A stretch of DNA of 64,000 nucleotides. Origin: Ophiura sarsii. Lineage: Eukaryota; Echinodermata; Ophiuroidea; Amphilepidida; Ophiuridae. The notes below the pieces were generated by a model. The model was not told the origin of the DNA. It saw nothing but the letters and a program-made list of their open reading frames with translations, and made no database searches. The stretch's first letter is position 1. Every line of letters begins with the position of its first letter. Where the stretch lies: contig CM069458.1 in NCBI GenBank assembly GCA_035610835.1, positions 28,855,449 through 28,919,448 of the forward strand. The letters run 5' to 3'. The translations under genes were made by a program, and so were the position numbers. Positions 38,101 through 53,100 of this stretch are shown here, piece by piece.

Positions 38101-41100
38101 AGACGTTTAAAACGCCTAAGGGACGTTTGAACGTGGGCGTTTGAACGTTTCTCAAATTTACTAAACGTTCAAACGTGAGTTCATGTCACTCATGCCGTCT
38201 CCTCCTCTACTCCATGATTCCAAACAAGGAAATTGTAGTCAATAACAGATAACACAGCAAAATATTTCACATTATGTAAGCTTACTCATCCATTACAACA
38301 AGCGTAGCAGATTCGTAATATACAGTCTATGATTTCAGACACTCGGTAGACCACAGCTTAAAACATTATACATCCATGATCCATGCACATCGCCATCATA
38401 TTACCATACCACATTTCCATGCAATCACAACATGCGCTACATGCATGTTACTTGTTTTCATGGCTCTTGCGTGGCTTGCGAGGCGGTACATTAGGGACAG
38501 GGATTTTGCGCTTTTTAAAAGCACTAAAAGTGCTGCTTGATTTTGGAAAAAGTGCTTTTTGGAGCAAAAGGTGCTTTTTTAGGTAAAAGGTGCTTTTTTT
38601 TAAAAGTAAAAGGTGCTTTTATTCACCAACATTATGCCATATGCGTTAAAAATAATTCCAAAAGCGATTATATTCCATGTTTCCATGTTGACGTATTTCT
38701 TTTTTCGTTGTCAAAACCATAATTTTTTATTCAAAACTACATTCAAACTAAACTAAGTGTAGAATAAACACTTCCACAGTTATGTAACTTGTTGATTTTT
38801 AGGTAGATGGACATTAATTGTTAAATATTTAGACAATTTTGAAGAAAAATATGCTGTGTGATGAAAATGTGCTTTTTTGAACAAAAAATGCTATTTTGGG
38901 CAAAAGGTGCTTTTTTTGTTGGTGCTTTTGCGCTTTTGAGCATTTTCCCTGTCCTTACGGTACATGTACCAGAGACATGTACTTAATGCATTGTGGGAGC
39001 CAGTACATGTACATGTGCCGTAGTAACAACAATAATTAAATATCAGGACATGTGAGTCTATTGACCAATATTTTATTGTCAAAAACTTAATAGAATTTGT
39101 TAAAGAGTTAAACGTATAAAGCCGAATGACTAATTTGTTATGCCACTGCACTTACACTAGCGCCCGGAACTGCTTACGCACACCATCGAGAGAACTTATT
39201 CCCCAAAACAGTCTTCTAATTTTACCCATATCAATGTCAAATCCTATTTATATAGGTGCCTGGATATCTTCTCATTCATAAATTCATCTTTCCTTGACCT
39301 TGTAGTCTACACATTTGTCAAAATAAATATCTTTCTGAGGTCGCTATTTTCTCTATGGGGAAATCCCATGCAATTCTCACCTCATTAATATTCATGAGCT
39401 CATTATCGCTGTTAAAGCGCTATGGGATATCCTTGTTTGCGAAAATCATCTCCGACAAATCATTATTTTTACATTATTTTACGAAATGTAAACACTTATA
39501 ATTATCATGACTGGGATCTGTAATGGTCATTAATACCTAAAACATGTCTCGTGTTTTGACAATGTTACTGGAATTTCCAAAAAAAAGCTGATACTTCGAG
39601 ACAAAACTCTATTCAAGTTTTGGTTGTAGAATGATACCTGTCGCGAACTGGGAACCAGCAAAATCTTCGGAATAAAACTTACAATTTTGCATACAGGGGT
39701 ATTCTGTCATATTGAAATGTGCGCATAGAACATGGGTTATAAATACATCAGACTGGTGGACATGAAGTGTCCACAAAGCACACCATACATTTGTATACAC
39801 CATTGAGCTCATGTTGGTGAAAATGGCTGGTTAAATTGTAATCTTCCCATTTTTTAGTTACAAAAATGCTCAAAGTAGTGACACCTCCTAGCGAGACGGC
39901 TTGTCAAGTCTGTTTAGAGAATTTTGAGACCAACCAAGCCTGACCTACGCTATTAGAAAATAGTAATCACCCAATATAAGTTTAGTTACCGCGTGATCCA
40001 ACATACATTATTTTGAATGGACTTGTTCGAATCCTTTGTTAGACTAGAATCGATCACCCTTTTAGCGCATTCTTTTATGAATGGGATTTTGACTATTGCA
40101 ATGTGAAAGATAGAGATATCGCCCAATTAAATCACATCTGGCAGTAAGTTCGGGTTTGCATATAGTATGGTGGTATAGGCTGTTGGGCTATGTTGTTCCA
40201 ATAACAAAGCCGACAACTGATGGAAAAGATATCGACTGACCTTCGCAAAATTGAATTACGCAATGCAAACCATTGTCGCGGTGATTTTAAAACCTGCCAG
40301 GGCCCTGTGCTGCCTCGTGAGAAATACAGACAAACTGCGAGGTTCTCTGGTGTGTATTGGATCACTGATTTTTAAACCAAAATGATTAAATTTTCTTTTA
40401 AATGTCAGGTTTTTCTCGGAAATTCAAATTACCTCCTCAGAAAATTACCATGTTTTAGGCATTTATAAGGACTGCGCATCCTTATATAGCATATTGTATT
40501 TGTGAATATAACAATTAATTATTAAAAAAAATGGATTTTTCAGAGAAGGTGTAGATGAGACAGAATTTTCCCATAGCGCAATAATAGCGGTAATGAGCTC
40601 ATGAATATTAATGAGGCAAATGTCTATGGGATTTTACTGTGTAGATTTTGACTTGTCTCGAATTATTGAGTTTTGTATGAAATGCGATGATCGTAACATG
40701 CAACAAACATGAATTTATGAAGACGAACTATATATTGAACACATGCAACATCGTTACTAGTGAAAATAATCAATAGTATGTTCATAGAAGATGGATTTTC
40801 TAGGATATAATCACTGCGTAAGCAGTTCCGGGCGGTAGTGTAAGGCTAGTCCACTTTTACACATCTCTTCTGGGGGCCAAATTTGGCGGTCAAATGGCCC
40901 CTGGACAGGCAGTGTTTGACTTCCGAATTTGGCATGGCATGATTGGCATAAAAATATGTTTAAATGTTTAAACGCTTTTTTTTGTAATAGTTCAAACGGA
41001 TAGTTCATTAAACGGAAATTTACAACATTAGGATAGATATTCTTTTACATTTTCTTGTTTTGAAAACCATTCGATTGCTCATAGAGTTGTTATTGAAGTG

Positions 41101-44100
41101 TCCATTTGTGATGAGGTTTTCTGCTAAATGCTCTTTACAAATAACCAATACAATCAAGTTGTAGACTAAAAATGAGAAGTTTTCAACTTCAGACTGAATC
41201 AGACACACTTTGCTTGGTAGCATCACATATAATTGTAGTGAGTTGAATTGATGTAGTACAACCGGGGGCCACAGGGTGGAGGGGACTTAACTCACTCACA
41301 TTTTTTCTTGGTACTTCTGTATTGGATCTGTAGTAGGAAAAATATGTAAGCAATTTCTACTACAGATCCAGAACAATCTATACCGATCAAGGGGGGGGGG
41401 GGTACTTAAATTTGATATACTTAATAAGTAGGTGTTTGATCGACACACCTACTGACAATCTCAAGTCAAACAGACAAAATTGAGCCCATCTGTATTCTGA
41501 TGCCTTAATTCTAGTCAAATATAAAACATATACTCAGATGTTGCAATTTCCCCCAAAATGATAGCAATTCTATAAATCATATGCAATTGTGGCCCAACAA
41601 TCAAAATGTGTGCATCTTTCTGTAAAAGATAGCCACGTTTTTACCTACTAATATTGACTAAGAATAAGAGATGTGAAACACCAGAACGACAAAATAGAGT
41701 GTCATGGGAATGCAAGATATCGTAAGTGACATTTTGCTGGACAAGCACTTTTGTCTTATTTTGTTAACTTATTTTTTTATTTTAATAGCATAATTATTTT
41801 ATTTATTAAAATCAATTAATTCCAATTTTGAGACTGGTAAAATGGCTTAAAATGTCAGGATTTTCCTATATTTTCATAAATTTGGCAGAAACAGTCACTT
41901 ACAACATTCTTACATTCTCACATCAAAAGGGGTCATATACCAGAAAGCCTTAAATGTGACCCATATTTGTTGAATATAAATGCAAACATAACAAACTTCT
42001 TCTGCCCATAGCCAATGCTGGAATTTTATTCCTTTGAAAAGTAGATCTTATTATATGCCTCGTGTTTGTTGTGTTGTTTGGAAACTTAATAATTATATAC
42101 AGTATGTTGTTTTTATTGATGAAACCAGGTAGCTCAGGGGTATCATTTAGTAAAACACAAGTGCAAGAAATCATTTGATCTACTGTTGTGTTAATTTTCA
42201 AATATTGCACAAAATGTCAGCATCGATTCTTGAAAAATGCCTCCATTTGAGAATCTTTGGTAGTGTTCTATTGGTCAGTCATCTGAATTTCCTGTCCACT
42301 TGGCATTACACATGATTGACTTTGATTCACTGCCCATTGCTACATGTGACGCGTTCTGCACCATGTGTGCACTTGTGTTCCTAGCGCAATTTTTGTGTGA
42401 CGTCAGCCTGACTGTGAGTCAATCGCTTGGATTCTCTGTGGAATTTTATAGTTTGATCAGTTCCAAATTGGTGAAGACACCTTACTGCAGCGAATGAATA
42501 CAGAAGGTTATGGGCGTGTGAAGGCATCAAGCGCCCTGGTGCATCATATGTTTGACACGTGCGTGCGACCAAAACCGTGTGCATCTGGACATAATCGCAT
42601 GAGTATGTTTCAATTACGTTTTCGCTTGGAGAGATAACAATCAAATATATCTCGCCAATTTGGAACTGATTAAACTAATAGCCCTGTTAGCTCAATTGGC
42701 TAGAATGTACTCAAGATCGATCTTTTTTTCACATCAATTACATGTTTATATAGCAGTTTTATTGTTTACCGTTACTAAATTTGTAAATCATGATTTTGTG
42801 TGTGTTATTTGTTTTTAAGTTATATTTTGCTCTTTTTTTTTACGGCTCTAACAATTTGTTTGGTCACCCTTCTGAAAACATTTTCAAAAATATCTTTAAA
42901 CATTTGTATTTGTGTATCATAATCATTTCTACATCTGTGACAAAAGTTCATTAAGTAACAAAACATGCGCTTCATAAAGTGTTAAAGTCATTGCCTTTTT
43001 TAAACAGAGGAAACCTGAGACGATTATAACTTTAATAACTTTAGTTATAATCGTCTCAGGATTGAACAGTGTTCAAATTTCAAAACTTTTTTTTCCAATC
43101 AATTACCAACTGCCTGGATAGAAACAGAGGAAAAGAGGATATGATTTAATTTCCATGTAAAAGATTTTGTATAACATAATATTGTCTTCAAGTTAATAAG
43201 TTAATAGGAAAAATAGTGTTAAAGGTATAATGAAGAAAAAAACCCTGAAAAAACCACCCAAAAACCTATAACAAAATAAAGACATGATCAACAGTTTCAG
43301 CCTTAAGCGCCCCAACAAGTTTTTTTTACAATTATCACAAATCATTTCTTTATTCATTAGGGAAAAACAATGTCTGTCTCACAACATTTGGGAAAAAGCT
43401 GTGCTAAGTGCAATTCTTTTTTTAATAGCTATGCTAAATGCAGAAATTCTTTTTTTATTGTGTTTTTTGGCCTACTTTGTTTAAAAACTAAGAGCCAGTT
43501 TTTCATTCCCCCCCCCCCCCCCCCCGACAACTTTAAAAAAAGAGAATCCCCAAATTGGGCTCATCGCGTTAGCGGGTAAATTGACTCCACATACTTATGT
43601 CCGCGGGGTATGTGAGACGGATCTTCTTCTTCTTGGCCTTATTTATATATGTGTTGTATGTGCTGTGTTTCAATTTTATTTCTGTATCATGTCTTTGTTT
43701 TGTGTTGATTCTGTGGTTCTGTGTTGTTATTTTCCCTCCTTATTTATAAACACTAGGTACTACGCATGCAAGGTACATGTACCACCCCTTACAAACCATA
43801 CAAGACCGAAATATTTATGCCCCCTTGTCATCAGGATCTAAGGAACCCAGCGGATGCAGTGGCAGTGCAGGAGGGCGAGGCGCAGATGAAAACCTCAAAT
43901 TCCAGCAGCAGCTCCTCGACAAAGCCGGCAAGAACAAGGATGGAGGAGGGATGAACAACACGATGACAGCGAAGGAGGGACGCGGGAAGAAGCTGACCAA
44001 GCCCAACTTCCTCAGCAAACTCTCAAATTTTGGCAGCGGCGGTAACAAGGATGGGAATTCCGTGCAAGCAGGTATAAGCTTCTCTGCCGTGGTGTCTGGC

Positions 44101-47100
44101 CGTGTGGCCATGATGGATGTAGCATCCAGTGGTGATGTAGCAGGTAGTGTTTTGTTAGTGTGGATGTTTTGTAACCCTTGCACGATTACCACCAGGGTGT
44201 GGGGGAAGGGAGGGGAGGGGTGGGGTAGGGAGTCAGGGGAAGTGGGGATGGAAGAGTGTATTGGGAAGAAAATAGAAAATCGTATCAATATTTGCAGTCC
44301 TCCAAAATATTTCTTGTTTAACAAAGAACTGGATTAGGCTAAAAAAACCAACCCAAAATGCTTCAAAATCCAATTCTTCATTCACAACTTTTGGAACTAA
44401 ATCAGCAGTACCTGCAAAGAAAAAACCCTTTTGTACTGACCCAGAATATGTGATTTTAAGAAACGTTCCCAAGCCCATATTTTCTGAGACCAGAATGGCA
44501 CATCCAGCTAGAACTCAGACATGGCTTTCTTGGGAAAGCATTTTTACACAATGATGTAAATATACATAAGGACCATGCTCCAGTTGGCCACACAGTGTAG
44601 TCCTTATGGCACACCCACATAATAACTACTGTCCCTACCCTGGAAGGGGGTGACCTTATGCATTAATGGACCCCCCCTGTCCCTGTTGCATATGTAGGAG
44701 CCTGCTTGTGTGAGGTTATTGTTTATTTAAATTCTTATTCAAATCTTAATATCTCTCCAACAGATACGAGTGAGCTCATTGGTGACGTAGGGGTGTGAAA
44801 AATCTAAGAGGGGCATATTTCTCACACCCACCACACACTGCATGTTTACCTTATTATCTGTATGCATGTATTAGCATGGAATTAGTAGAGGGAGAAGGAA
44901 TAACAACGAGATAACCTAATCCGATTTTCTATTCAACATTACAAAGGATTGAACATTGCTACGTACCCTATGTGTTGAATCATATTGCCGACTATAATAA
45001 ATTCGAAAGTTATTTTGCTTTATATATTTCTATGTAAAGTAAATGCTCAAAAACTCACCAAACGTGCCGACACATTGCAATTGGAAATGTTAATTTGTTA
45101 AATGTATTATAAACAAATGGCAACACGTATAGCTCCTTGAATAACACAATACGATAATAATTGACCTGTTCTGACAAATTAAATATGACAAAATGTCATT
45201 AATTAATAATAATTAAATATTCCGATTACATGCGGGTAATTAAATTGCTCGCAAATTATACCTAAATTAACCAAACAAACTATCAAATTTGCCATATGAG
45301 TGCCCTAGACTGCCCCTTCCTCATTTAATGCATCAAAGACAATCAATTTTTATAAGCCAAAAAGACTCTGCCACAATTATCCAGGTCCATATAATTCAAT
45401 ATGGTTTTCTTATAGGACCAACATGAGCCAGGACAAACACATCATGATACTATCGCTGTATAATTTTAATGTATTCAGATTCAACCACGTTATTGATACA
45501 CCTGTTTAAAACTCGTGCAAATGGACACACTACTAATGCCATTGCTATACAAATTGGCATTATCACGTTACGCTAAGCTAGGATAATGCTCTCCAATAGG
45601 ATTTGAATAACAATCAATTTTATAGCTCGGCAATGTGATTGGAGCTTTGATCATGGATCATTGTTATTCCTTCTGTATCTACTAATTCCATGGTATTAGT
45701 AAGCATGTCACAATTGTGTGCTTTTACGCGAGGTCAATTTACCTCTCAAAACGGTCAAGCAGTCATTCACGGATCACTTTTTTGGGCTATGATTTTATAT
45801 TCACATCAAGATATTTTGATATCAGAAGAATCCCCATAGTGGTCACATTATGTCTGTAAAATCTTAGAAGCCCGAAATGTTTCATTTAGAAATGATCGAC
45901 TAAAAAGATGGTGAATTACTGCCAAAGGTGGTTAACCACCCAGTCAGTTGGTTGCTGTGTACAACTCAATTAGCAAATTTATTGTGACCTTGTGCTTCTA
46001 AAATAAGAACCATTGGGAGCTATGCAACTCAAATTTTGGAATGCGACAATTTTAAGGATGACCTTTCATGTAAAATAGAAAACGTCAAGTTGAAAATCAG
46101 GCCAGCAATCAGAACATCTACCTTTAAGCTTGACCAACCTCTCTGATAGTTTACCGGAATTGTGTGCATTTATAAGCATGCGCTGTTAGTGTTAGCTAAT
46201 CAGATAGCGCCTGCGTGTGTATGACTGTGGCCAGGAGGCTTTGTGCCGTGCATATGTTACCAGTCATATCAAAAGGCCACTTTTGTCGGCAGTATGCTTT
46301 TTAACTTTAACACTTTCCACGCGGCTGTTAGTTTTACCGTATACAAAACAGATTATTCAGAAACCTTTTTCAATTGTTAAGTGCAATGGACTGTAAATAT
46401 GGAGGATTTTTTTAAAATGTTGGCCACGGCCCCGGAATGGAATTTCTTTATACTTTCATATTTGATGACCCTTTAGTTAAAACTAACAAATGTGGAATTA
46501 ATTTTGAAAATTAATTCTCGTTTCCATGGCAACGGCCAAAATACCATTTTAGGGATATTTTCCCCATTTTTGCCTTTTTAACCTCACAAATTATCAAATT
46601 TGTAAGCATCTATTTCTAATAGACAAAAAGTATATGAAATATTTTCTTTATATAAGCTGAATAGGTGAATATGTAGATGCTTCACTGAGTGCATAGACAT
46701 AAATATGGGATATCATGATGGGTCATACCATTTATTTGAAATAGGGGTGTTTTTCAACTTTTTCAAAGTATACAAATATACCAAATCTGCATAGCTTACA
46801 ACTCACATGGTAACGCTCCGATTTCAACGTGGACCATGTCATGTTGAGATGAGACATAAGTCTTATGAAAAATGTTAATTTGAGTTTGGGGAAAATACTT
46901 CCTGAATATGCAGTGTTGCCAGATATTTTCACAAAATTTCACAATTCCTTCAAAAGCTAACGCACGTTTCGCTGTGTTTAATGATATGAAACCGGAACCT
47001 TAAATTCACAGCGAGATGTTGATTAGAAGAAAATTTGATAATATAATAAATTTGATCATTTTAAATGGTCAGTGTTGCCAGTCATTAACTTAACGGGTGT

Positions 47101-50100
47101 TGCCATAGCAAGTAATATGATTACAGATTACGTTTTCAACGTGAAAAACCCTTATAACCCCAAATATCTTGTCATGTGTACTCATTATAATCACAAATTA
47201 TTTGTCAATCAATTGGTGTTCACCCCAAAATGTTTATATGTGTTTGTGGAAAGCAAAACAGTGTTGCCAGTCTTTTACCTATTTTCTAAAAAAAAATCAA
47301 TATAAATCTTACCGTAAGTTAAATACTACGGAAATGAAAAATCAACTTTACATGCAACATTAGGAAAAAGTAAACCACAGTAGTATTAAAAACATGTAAA
47401 GACTACAAATACAACTAAATACAAATGATTACATTATTATGACACGTTTGACTTGCCATACACCTTGGCTACGGGCTGTCTTTACCAATTTGAATACATG
47501 TGCCATGATTGTGATCTGAGGGATTAGTCTTAGATATTAGTCGGGTATCTACAAAGGGTTAGTGTGCACCCAGGCCTCCCCAAACCAACTTTTTTACTTC
47601 CTATCATGATCCTAAGACATAATCAGGATGTTACCAAGAATATTTTCATAATGCTAAGGGGTCATGCAAGATGGCGTCCAAAATGGCCGCCACAACTGGT
47701 CAAATCTCATAAAATGACATGTATAGCAATCACTTTGTATGGTGAAAGTGTAGTTTTAATAGTGGGATGTATGTTTTAGACCACTAGATACTCATATCCA
47801 GAACTCTTGCTTTGTTAACACACCTATATCCAAGATGGCCGCCAAAATGGCCGCCAAAATTCTATATATTGGCATATTTAAACCAACATGTATGATCTGA
47901 GCATAGTTTTAACAATGGGATGTATGAGTTAGACCACTAGAGACTCATATCTAGTATTTTTGCTTTGTTAACATACTTTAAAACCAAAATGGCCGCCAAA
48001 TTAAATCAAATTAATGGCCAAAACTGGCCAAAAGTGGTCAAAATTCCATAAAATAGCATATTATCAACCAAATGTATGATGAAAGTATATATAGTTTTAA
48101 CATTGGGATGTATGTAATAAACCACTAGTAACTCATATCCAGTATATTTGCATTGTAATAATTTGCATTGTAGTGATTTAAAACCAAGATGGCCACTAAA
48201 ATGGCCGCTGTAAATGTAAAAATAGTCTACATGAGGGTATGATAATCCAAAATAGATATTGTAAGAGTGTAAATTACATCAAATTCACCAAATAGTATTA
48301 TTCTAAACTGCTAAGCTATTGCTTTTAGAAATAAGGCCCTTCTCTGACAATTTTGATTCAGTATCACTTTCCAAAATGGCTGCCAGAATGGATAAGTTGA
48401 TGTTAAATGACCTAAAACAATGGTTTTGTACCATACCATGTAACTCCAATACACCCAAATGTCATGGGACAGTATTCAGTATATCTATGATAAAGCCTAG
48501 AGCTGTAGATATATACAGCTTTGAGTAGTTTAACATATCCAAGATGGCTGCAAAAGGTTAAAATAACTGAAAAAACAGTATTAGTGTATTGTTAGTGTTA
48601 CATTAGATATGACCAAATAATTATATCTACAGCTTTTAATCCATCCAGTAAACGTATAAATATGTGACAAGGTATACTTAAATGGTATAGACTCCATTTT
48701 GACAATGTGATGTTATAAAGATGGGCATTATATTGACCATTTTATTAAAATTACCCCTAATGGTCAATAAAATTACCTCCAAATGGTCAACATAATTACC
48801 ACAGGTGGCCACCAATTGATTAAGATATGGATACAATCATACCTTGTCACATTTACTGGGTGGATTAAAATCCATAGATATAATCTTTTGTTCATATTTA
48901 ATGTAACACTAACAATAAGACTAATACTGTTTTTCAGTTATTTTAACCTTTTGCAGCCATCTTATATATATTTTAAAATACTCAAACTAAATCTACAGAC
49001 CCTAGGCTTTATCATAGACATATTTGTTTTAGGTCATTTAACATCAAATTAACCACTTTGGAAGCCATTTTGGAAAGTGATACAGCGAGTCAAAATGTTC
49101 ATATAGAGGTGGGCCTTATATCTAAAAGCAAAAGCTTAGCAGTTTTGAACATAATATTTGGTGAATGTGATGTAATATACACTCTTGCAATATTTTTTGT
49201 GGATTATTGTACACTATTTGTACATTTACAGCGGCCATATTGGTGGCCATCTTGGATTTAAAATATGTTATTACAATGCAAATATACTGAATATGAGTTG
49301 CTAGTGGTCTAATACATACCATCCTTATATTTTAAAACTATACTTTCATACTTTCATCATACATTTTGGTTGATATATTATACCATTTTATGGAATTTCG
49401 ACAATTTGTTCAGCCATTTTGGGGGCCATTTTGTATTTCTAAGTATGTTAACAAAGCAAAAATACTAGATATGAGTTCCTAGTGGTCTAATACATACATC
49501 CCATCATTAAAATATATTTTCATCATACATTTAGGTTGATATTATCCCATTTTATGGAATTTGACAATTTTGCAGCCACTTTAGGAACTATTTTGGGGGC
49601 CATTTTGGCAGCCATTTTGGATTTTGAACTTTTTTAACAGAGCACAAATAATGGATATGAGTTACTTGTGGTCTAACACATACATCCCATCATTAAAATT
49701 ATATTTGTATCATACATTTCGGTTGATATATGCTATTGTATGGCATTTTGACCACTTTTGACCATTCATTTGGCGGCCATTTTGGTTTTAAAGTATGTTA
49801 ACAAAGCAAAAATACTAGATTTGAGTTTCTAGTGGTCTAACACATACATCCCATTGTTAAAACTTAGCTGTGAATGATAAGTTCCAGTCTCATATCATGA
49901 AATAGAATAAAAAGTGGATTTGATTTTGAACAAAATGTGATTTTTTGTGAAAATGTCTGGCAACACTGCATATACAGGAACTATTTTCCCCAAACTCAAA
50001 TTAACATTTTTGATAAGACTAATGTCTCATCTCATCATGACATGGTCCACGTTGAAATCGGAGCGTTACCATGTGGGTTGTAAGCTATGCAGAATTGGTA

Positions 50101-53100
50101 TATTTGCATACTTTGAAAAAGTTGAAAAACACCCCTATTTCAAATAAATGGTATAACCCTCCGTGACACCTGGCAGATTTAAGTATCTATCTACCCATAG
50201 CTTGTAATGAAAAAAAATCATGACCACTGAGTGCAATAGTTACGCAGGCTTCAAAATTTGAAAAATTGAAAGATTAAAAATGCCAAAATGGCAATAATCG
50301 TCCAAAAATGCCATTTTGGCTATTCCCATGGTAACAAGGATTATTTTTCAAAAATATTTCCAGATATGTTAGTTTCGGGTTAAGGTCTATCAAATATGAG
50401 AGTATAAAGAAAATCTATCTCGGCCCCGTGGCCACCCTATCCTCCATGGATAGAGTCCATTGCACTTAAAGTCTTTCTCAAGGATTACTGAATCAATACT
50501 AGGCATGCATATTTGTATGTTTTTCAATTTATTTCTCGTGGTGATTGAAAATATGGTAATGAAATTCAATAATTTTGACATTTTGGAATAATTTTGGAAT
50601 GTCGTCTGTAGACGTCTGCTGCGTGGAAAGTTTCAACCTAATAGTTCACATAAAATCTGAGTGCACTGACCAAAGTATTAAATAAGGTGTCATTTTAAAG
50701 CTTATAAAATACCATTTTGCATGAAAATAAAATAACAATTTAAATTTTGCACGACAAAAGCCCCGTTTTGATTTGACTGGTGGCATATTATCTAATGCTA
50801 TACCTACGAACGGATTGTCCTGATAATACCAAACTGTTACACTATGTTATTGTGAAAAGTTGGCTTTTTTATGTGTTCAGCAAATGCAGCATGGAATTGT
50901 TATAATTACATTTCCTTTTCAATGTTTTCTGCAAGCACAGCACTCAAATTGATGAAGTGTTTGCACGGATGTTATATTGAGTGCGAACTGTTAACACTGA
51001 TCTAGAATCATACATAAATTGAATATATCCATGAAAACAAACAAAGCCTGACACATACAAGGGTGGTTACAAAAGGTCAACCCATTTCTAACAGCCATCT
51101 TCACCTACTTACTAGTATCCTTTTATAGCTGTCTTTGCACTTTATTGAGCATTACTAGAAGAAAATGCTAAAAACTGGTTTATTCTGTAGTTTAAAGATA
51201 ACTTTTGTAAGAATGATTTGTCCACAGAAGCGTTTTCATCTTATTAGTCCAAACTAAAAAATTCTGAACATGATTTCAAAATTTGAAAAATAGCTCCCAA
51301 ATAGATCAACCCAAGCTAGCGATCGCGTCACGCTGTGTAAGAGGCCTTTATTTACCTCATTCCGGGCCGATGTTGGCCATGTAGGACTTATTTGGGAGGC
51401 ACTTTTGGAGTCATCCGTGAACAAGCCAATTTTGCACATGATATCTTTAAACTACCAATAAAACAGAGGTTTGAGATGGTTTGCTATACTCTGTTTGGCC
51501 ATCTCGAGACAGTGACGTAACCGCGTATTCTACTAATTGCAGCACATAACATGTGCGCCTACTCATGGCGCTGGCGTACAAACACGAGCGTTGAAAGGCG
51601 GAAGAGACACACGCGTGCGTAAAAGCTGCGCCTGTTAAGTTACGTCACTGTCCAGAGGAAGCCAAACAGAGTATAGCTCAGTTAAATTCAATAAGTGAAG
51701 ACCATACAGTATTAATAAATAGGTAAATATGGCTGTCAGAAATGGTTAACTTTTTTGAACCACCCTGTAGTGATTTGTAAAAGGTCCTAATGATTCAGCT
51801 GATAGGATTTTTGTTTACTATGTACTTTGTTGTTTACTGCATAATGTTTTGAAAAACTTTAAAAAAAATTTTTTTAAAAAATCAGTTTTGAACTTGTTTT
51901 GATGAGTTTCCATCCACATTTTCCCGGATAGACTTGCCTCCCGTCAGCGCTCATCTACTGGAAGAAATCTGCAAACAGGTGGACGCCCAGTGGGCCTACT
52001 TTGGAAGCAACCTGCGAATTGAACAAGCTCAGATCGAGAAAATTGCCGGAAAGTACCAACAAACCGCCGACCGTGTAATGAAGATCCTGATGTATTGGTG
52101 GCGTGACGCTCGAAAGCATCATGAAGCCATACAGACTCTGGCGTATGTTCTGTCGGAACTGAAATTGGATAAACTGGCTGGGGATATTTTAACAGGTAAG
52201 GCAAAAAGAAACCTGTGTTATGGGCCCTACTGACCCATTTTAATTTAATTTTTTGAATTTGAGAGATAAAAAGAATGACCGACCCTATCTGAGAGGTCTG
52301 TTTGCCTGTAAAACATGGAATTTTGTGTTGGGTAATGATGATGTTGGACAAGATGTTGAAATGCTGAAGATAAATGATATGTAAAATTATTGAAATCTTT
52401 TAAAAATGTGGGAAATATAGAGTTCTGAGTTCGCCATAAAACAGGGTTTGTTGTGGCCTGGTGGTGTTGGACAAGACATTGAAATGCCGATAAAGATAAA
52501 TAATGTGTAAAAGTTAATATTTTTACCAAAGGGAAATTCTGTTGTCCCATACACTAGGAGAATTGAAACGGCGTCATTGTCGTATTTTTGGCTTCAAATG
52601 GCATCAATTGACATCAAATAGCTTCCAATGGCATCTAAAAGCTGCGAATAAGTCATATTTGGCATCAGTGAAGTCATATTTGGCATCAGTGAAGTCTTTC
52701 TTGGCATCAGTGAAGTCTTTCTTGGCATCAGTGATGCCAATTTGGCATCAGTGAAGTTATTTTGGCATCTGTGAAGTTATTTTGTCATCAGTGAAGTTAT
52801 TTTGGCATCAGTGAAGTTATTTTGGCATCAGTGAAATCATTTTGGCATCAGTGAAATCATTTTGGCATCATGTGAAATCATTTTGGCATCAGTGAAATCA
52901 TTTTGGCATCAGTGAAATCATTTTGGCATCAGTGAAATCGTGTTGGCATACTAAATTGAAGGCATTAATGCCAAATTGGCAGCACTGATGCCAAATATGA
53001 CTTCACTGATGCCAAAATAACTTCACTGATGGCAAAATAGCTTCACTGATGCCAAAATAACTTCACTGATGCCAAGAAAGACTTCATTGATGCCAAATAT

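Noticed and set aside
41700..41925. Weak inverted similarity around GTAAGTGAC and GTCACTTAC
   Set aside because: Too short and imperfect to call an element.
42684..42725. tRNA-like GTTAGCTCAATTGGCTAG
   Set aside because: Looks like an A-box, but there is no B-box, no cloverleaf and a T-run soon after; at most a SINE scrap.
43815..44324. Minus-strand frame of 169 codons
   Set aside because: Antisense shadow of linker exon 5; no domain and Pro/Ser-rich bias from the complementary strand.
44763..44790. Possible micro-exon after CTCTCCAACAG (ATACGA|GTGAGC)
   Set aside because: A six-base phase-1 exon is possible but has no support beyond weak splice motifs.
46732..50147. Two similar 66-codon frames (46732-46932 minus and 49947-50147 plus)
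   Set aside because: They are the two arms of the palindrome; similarity comes from the inverted repeat, not from a duplicated gene.
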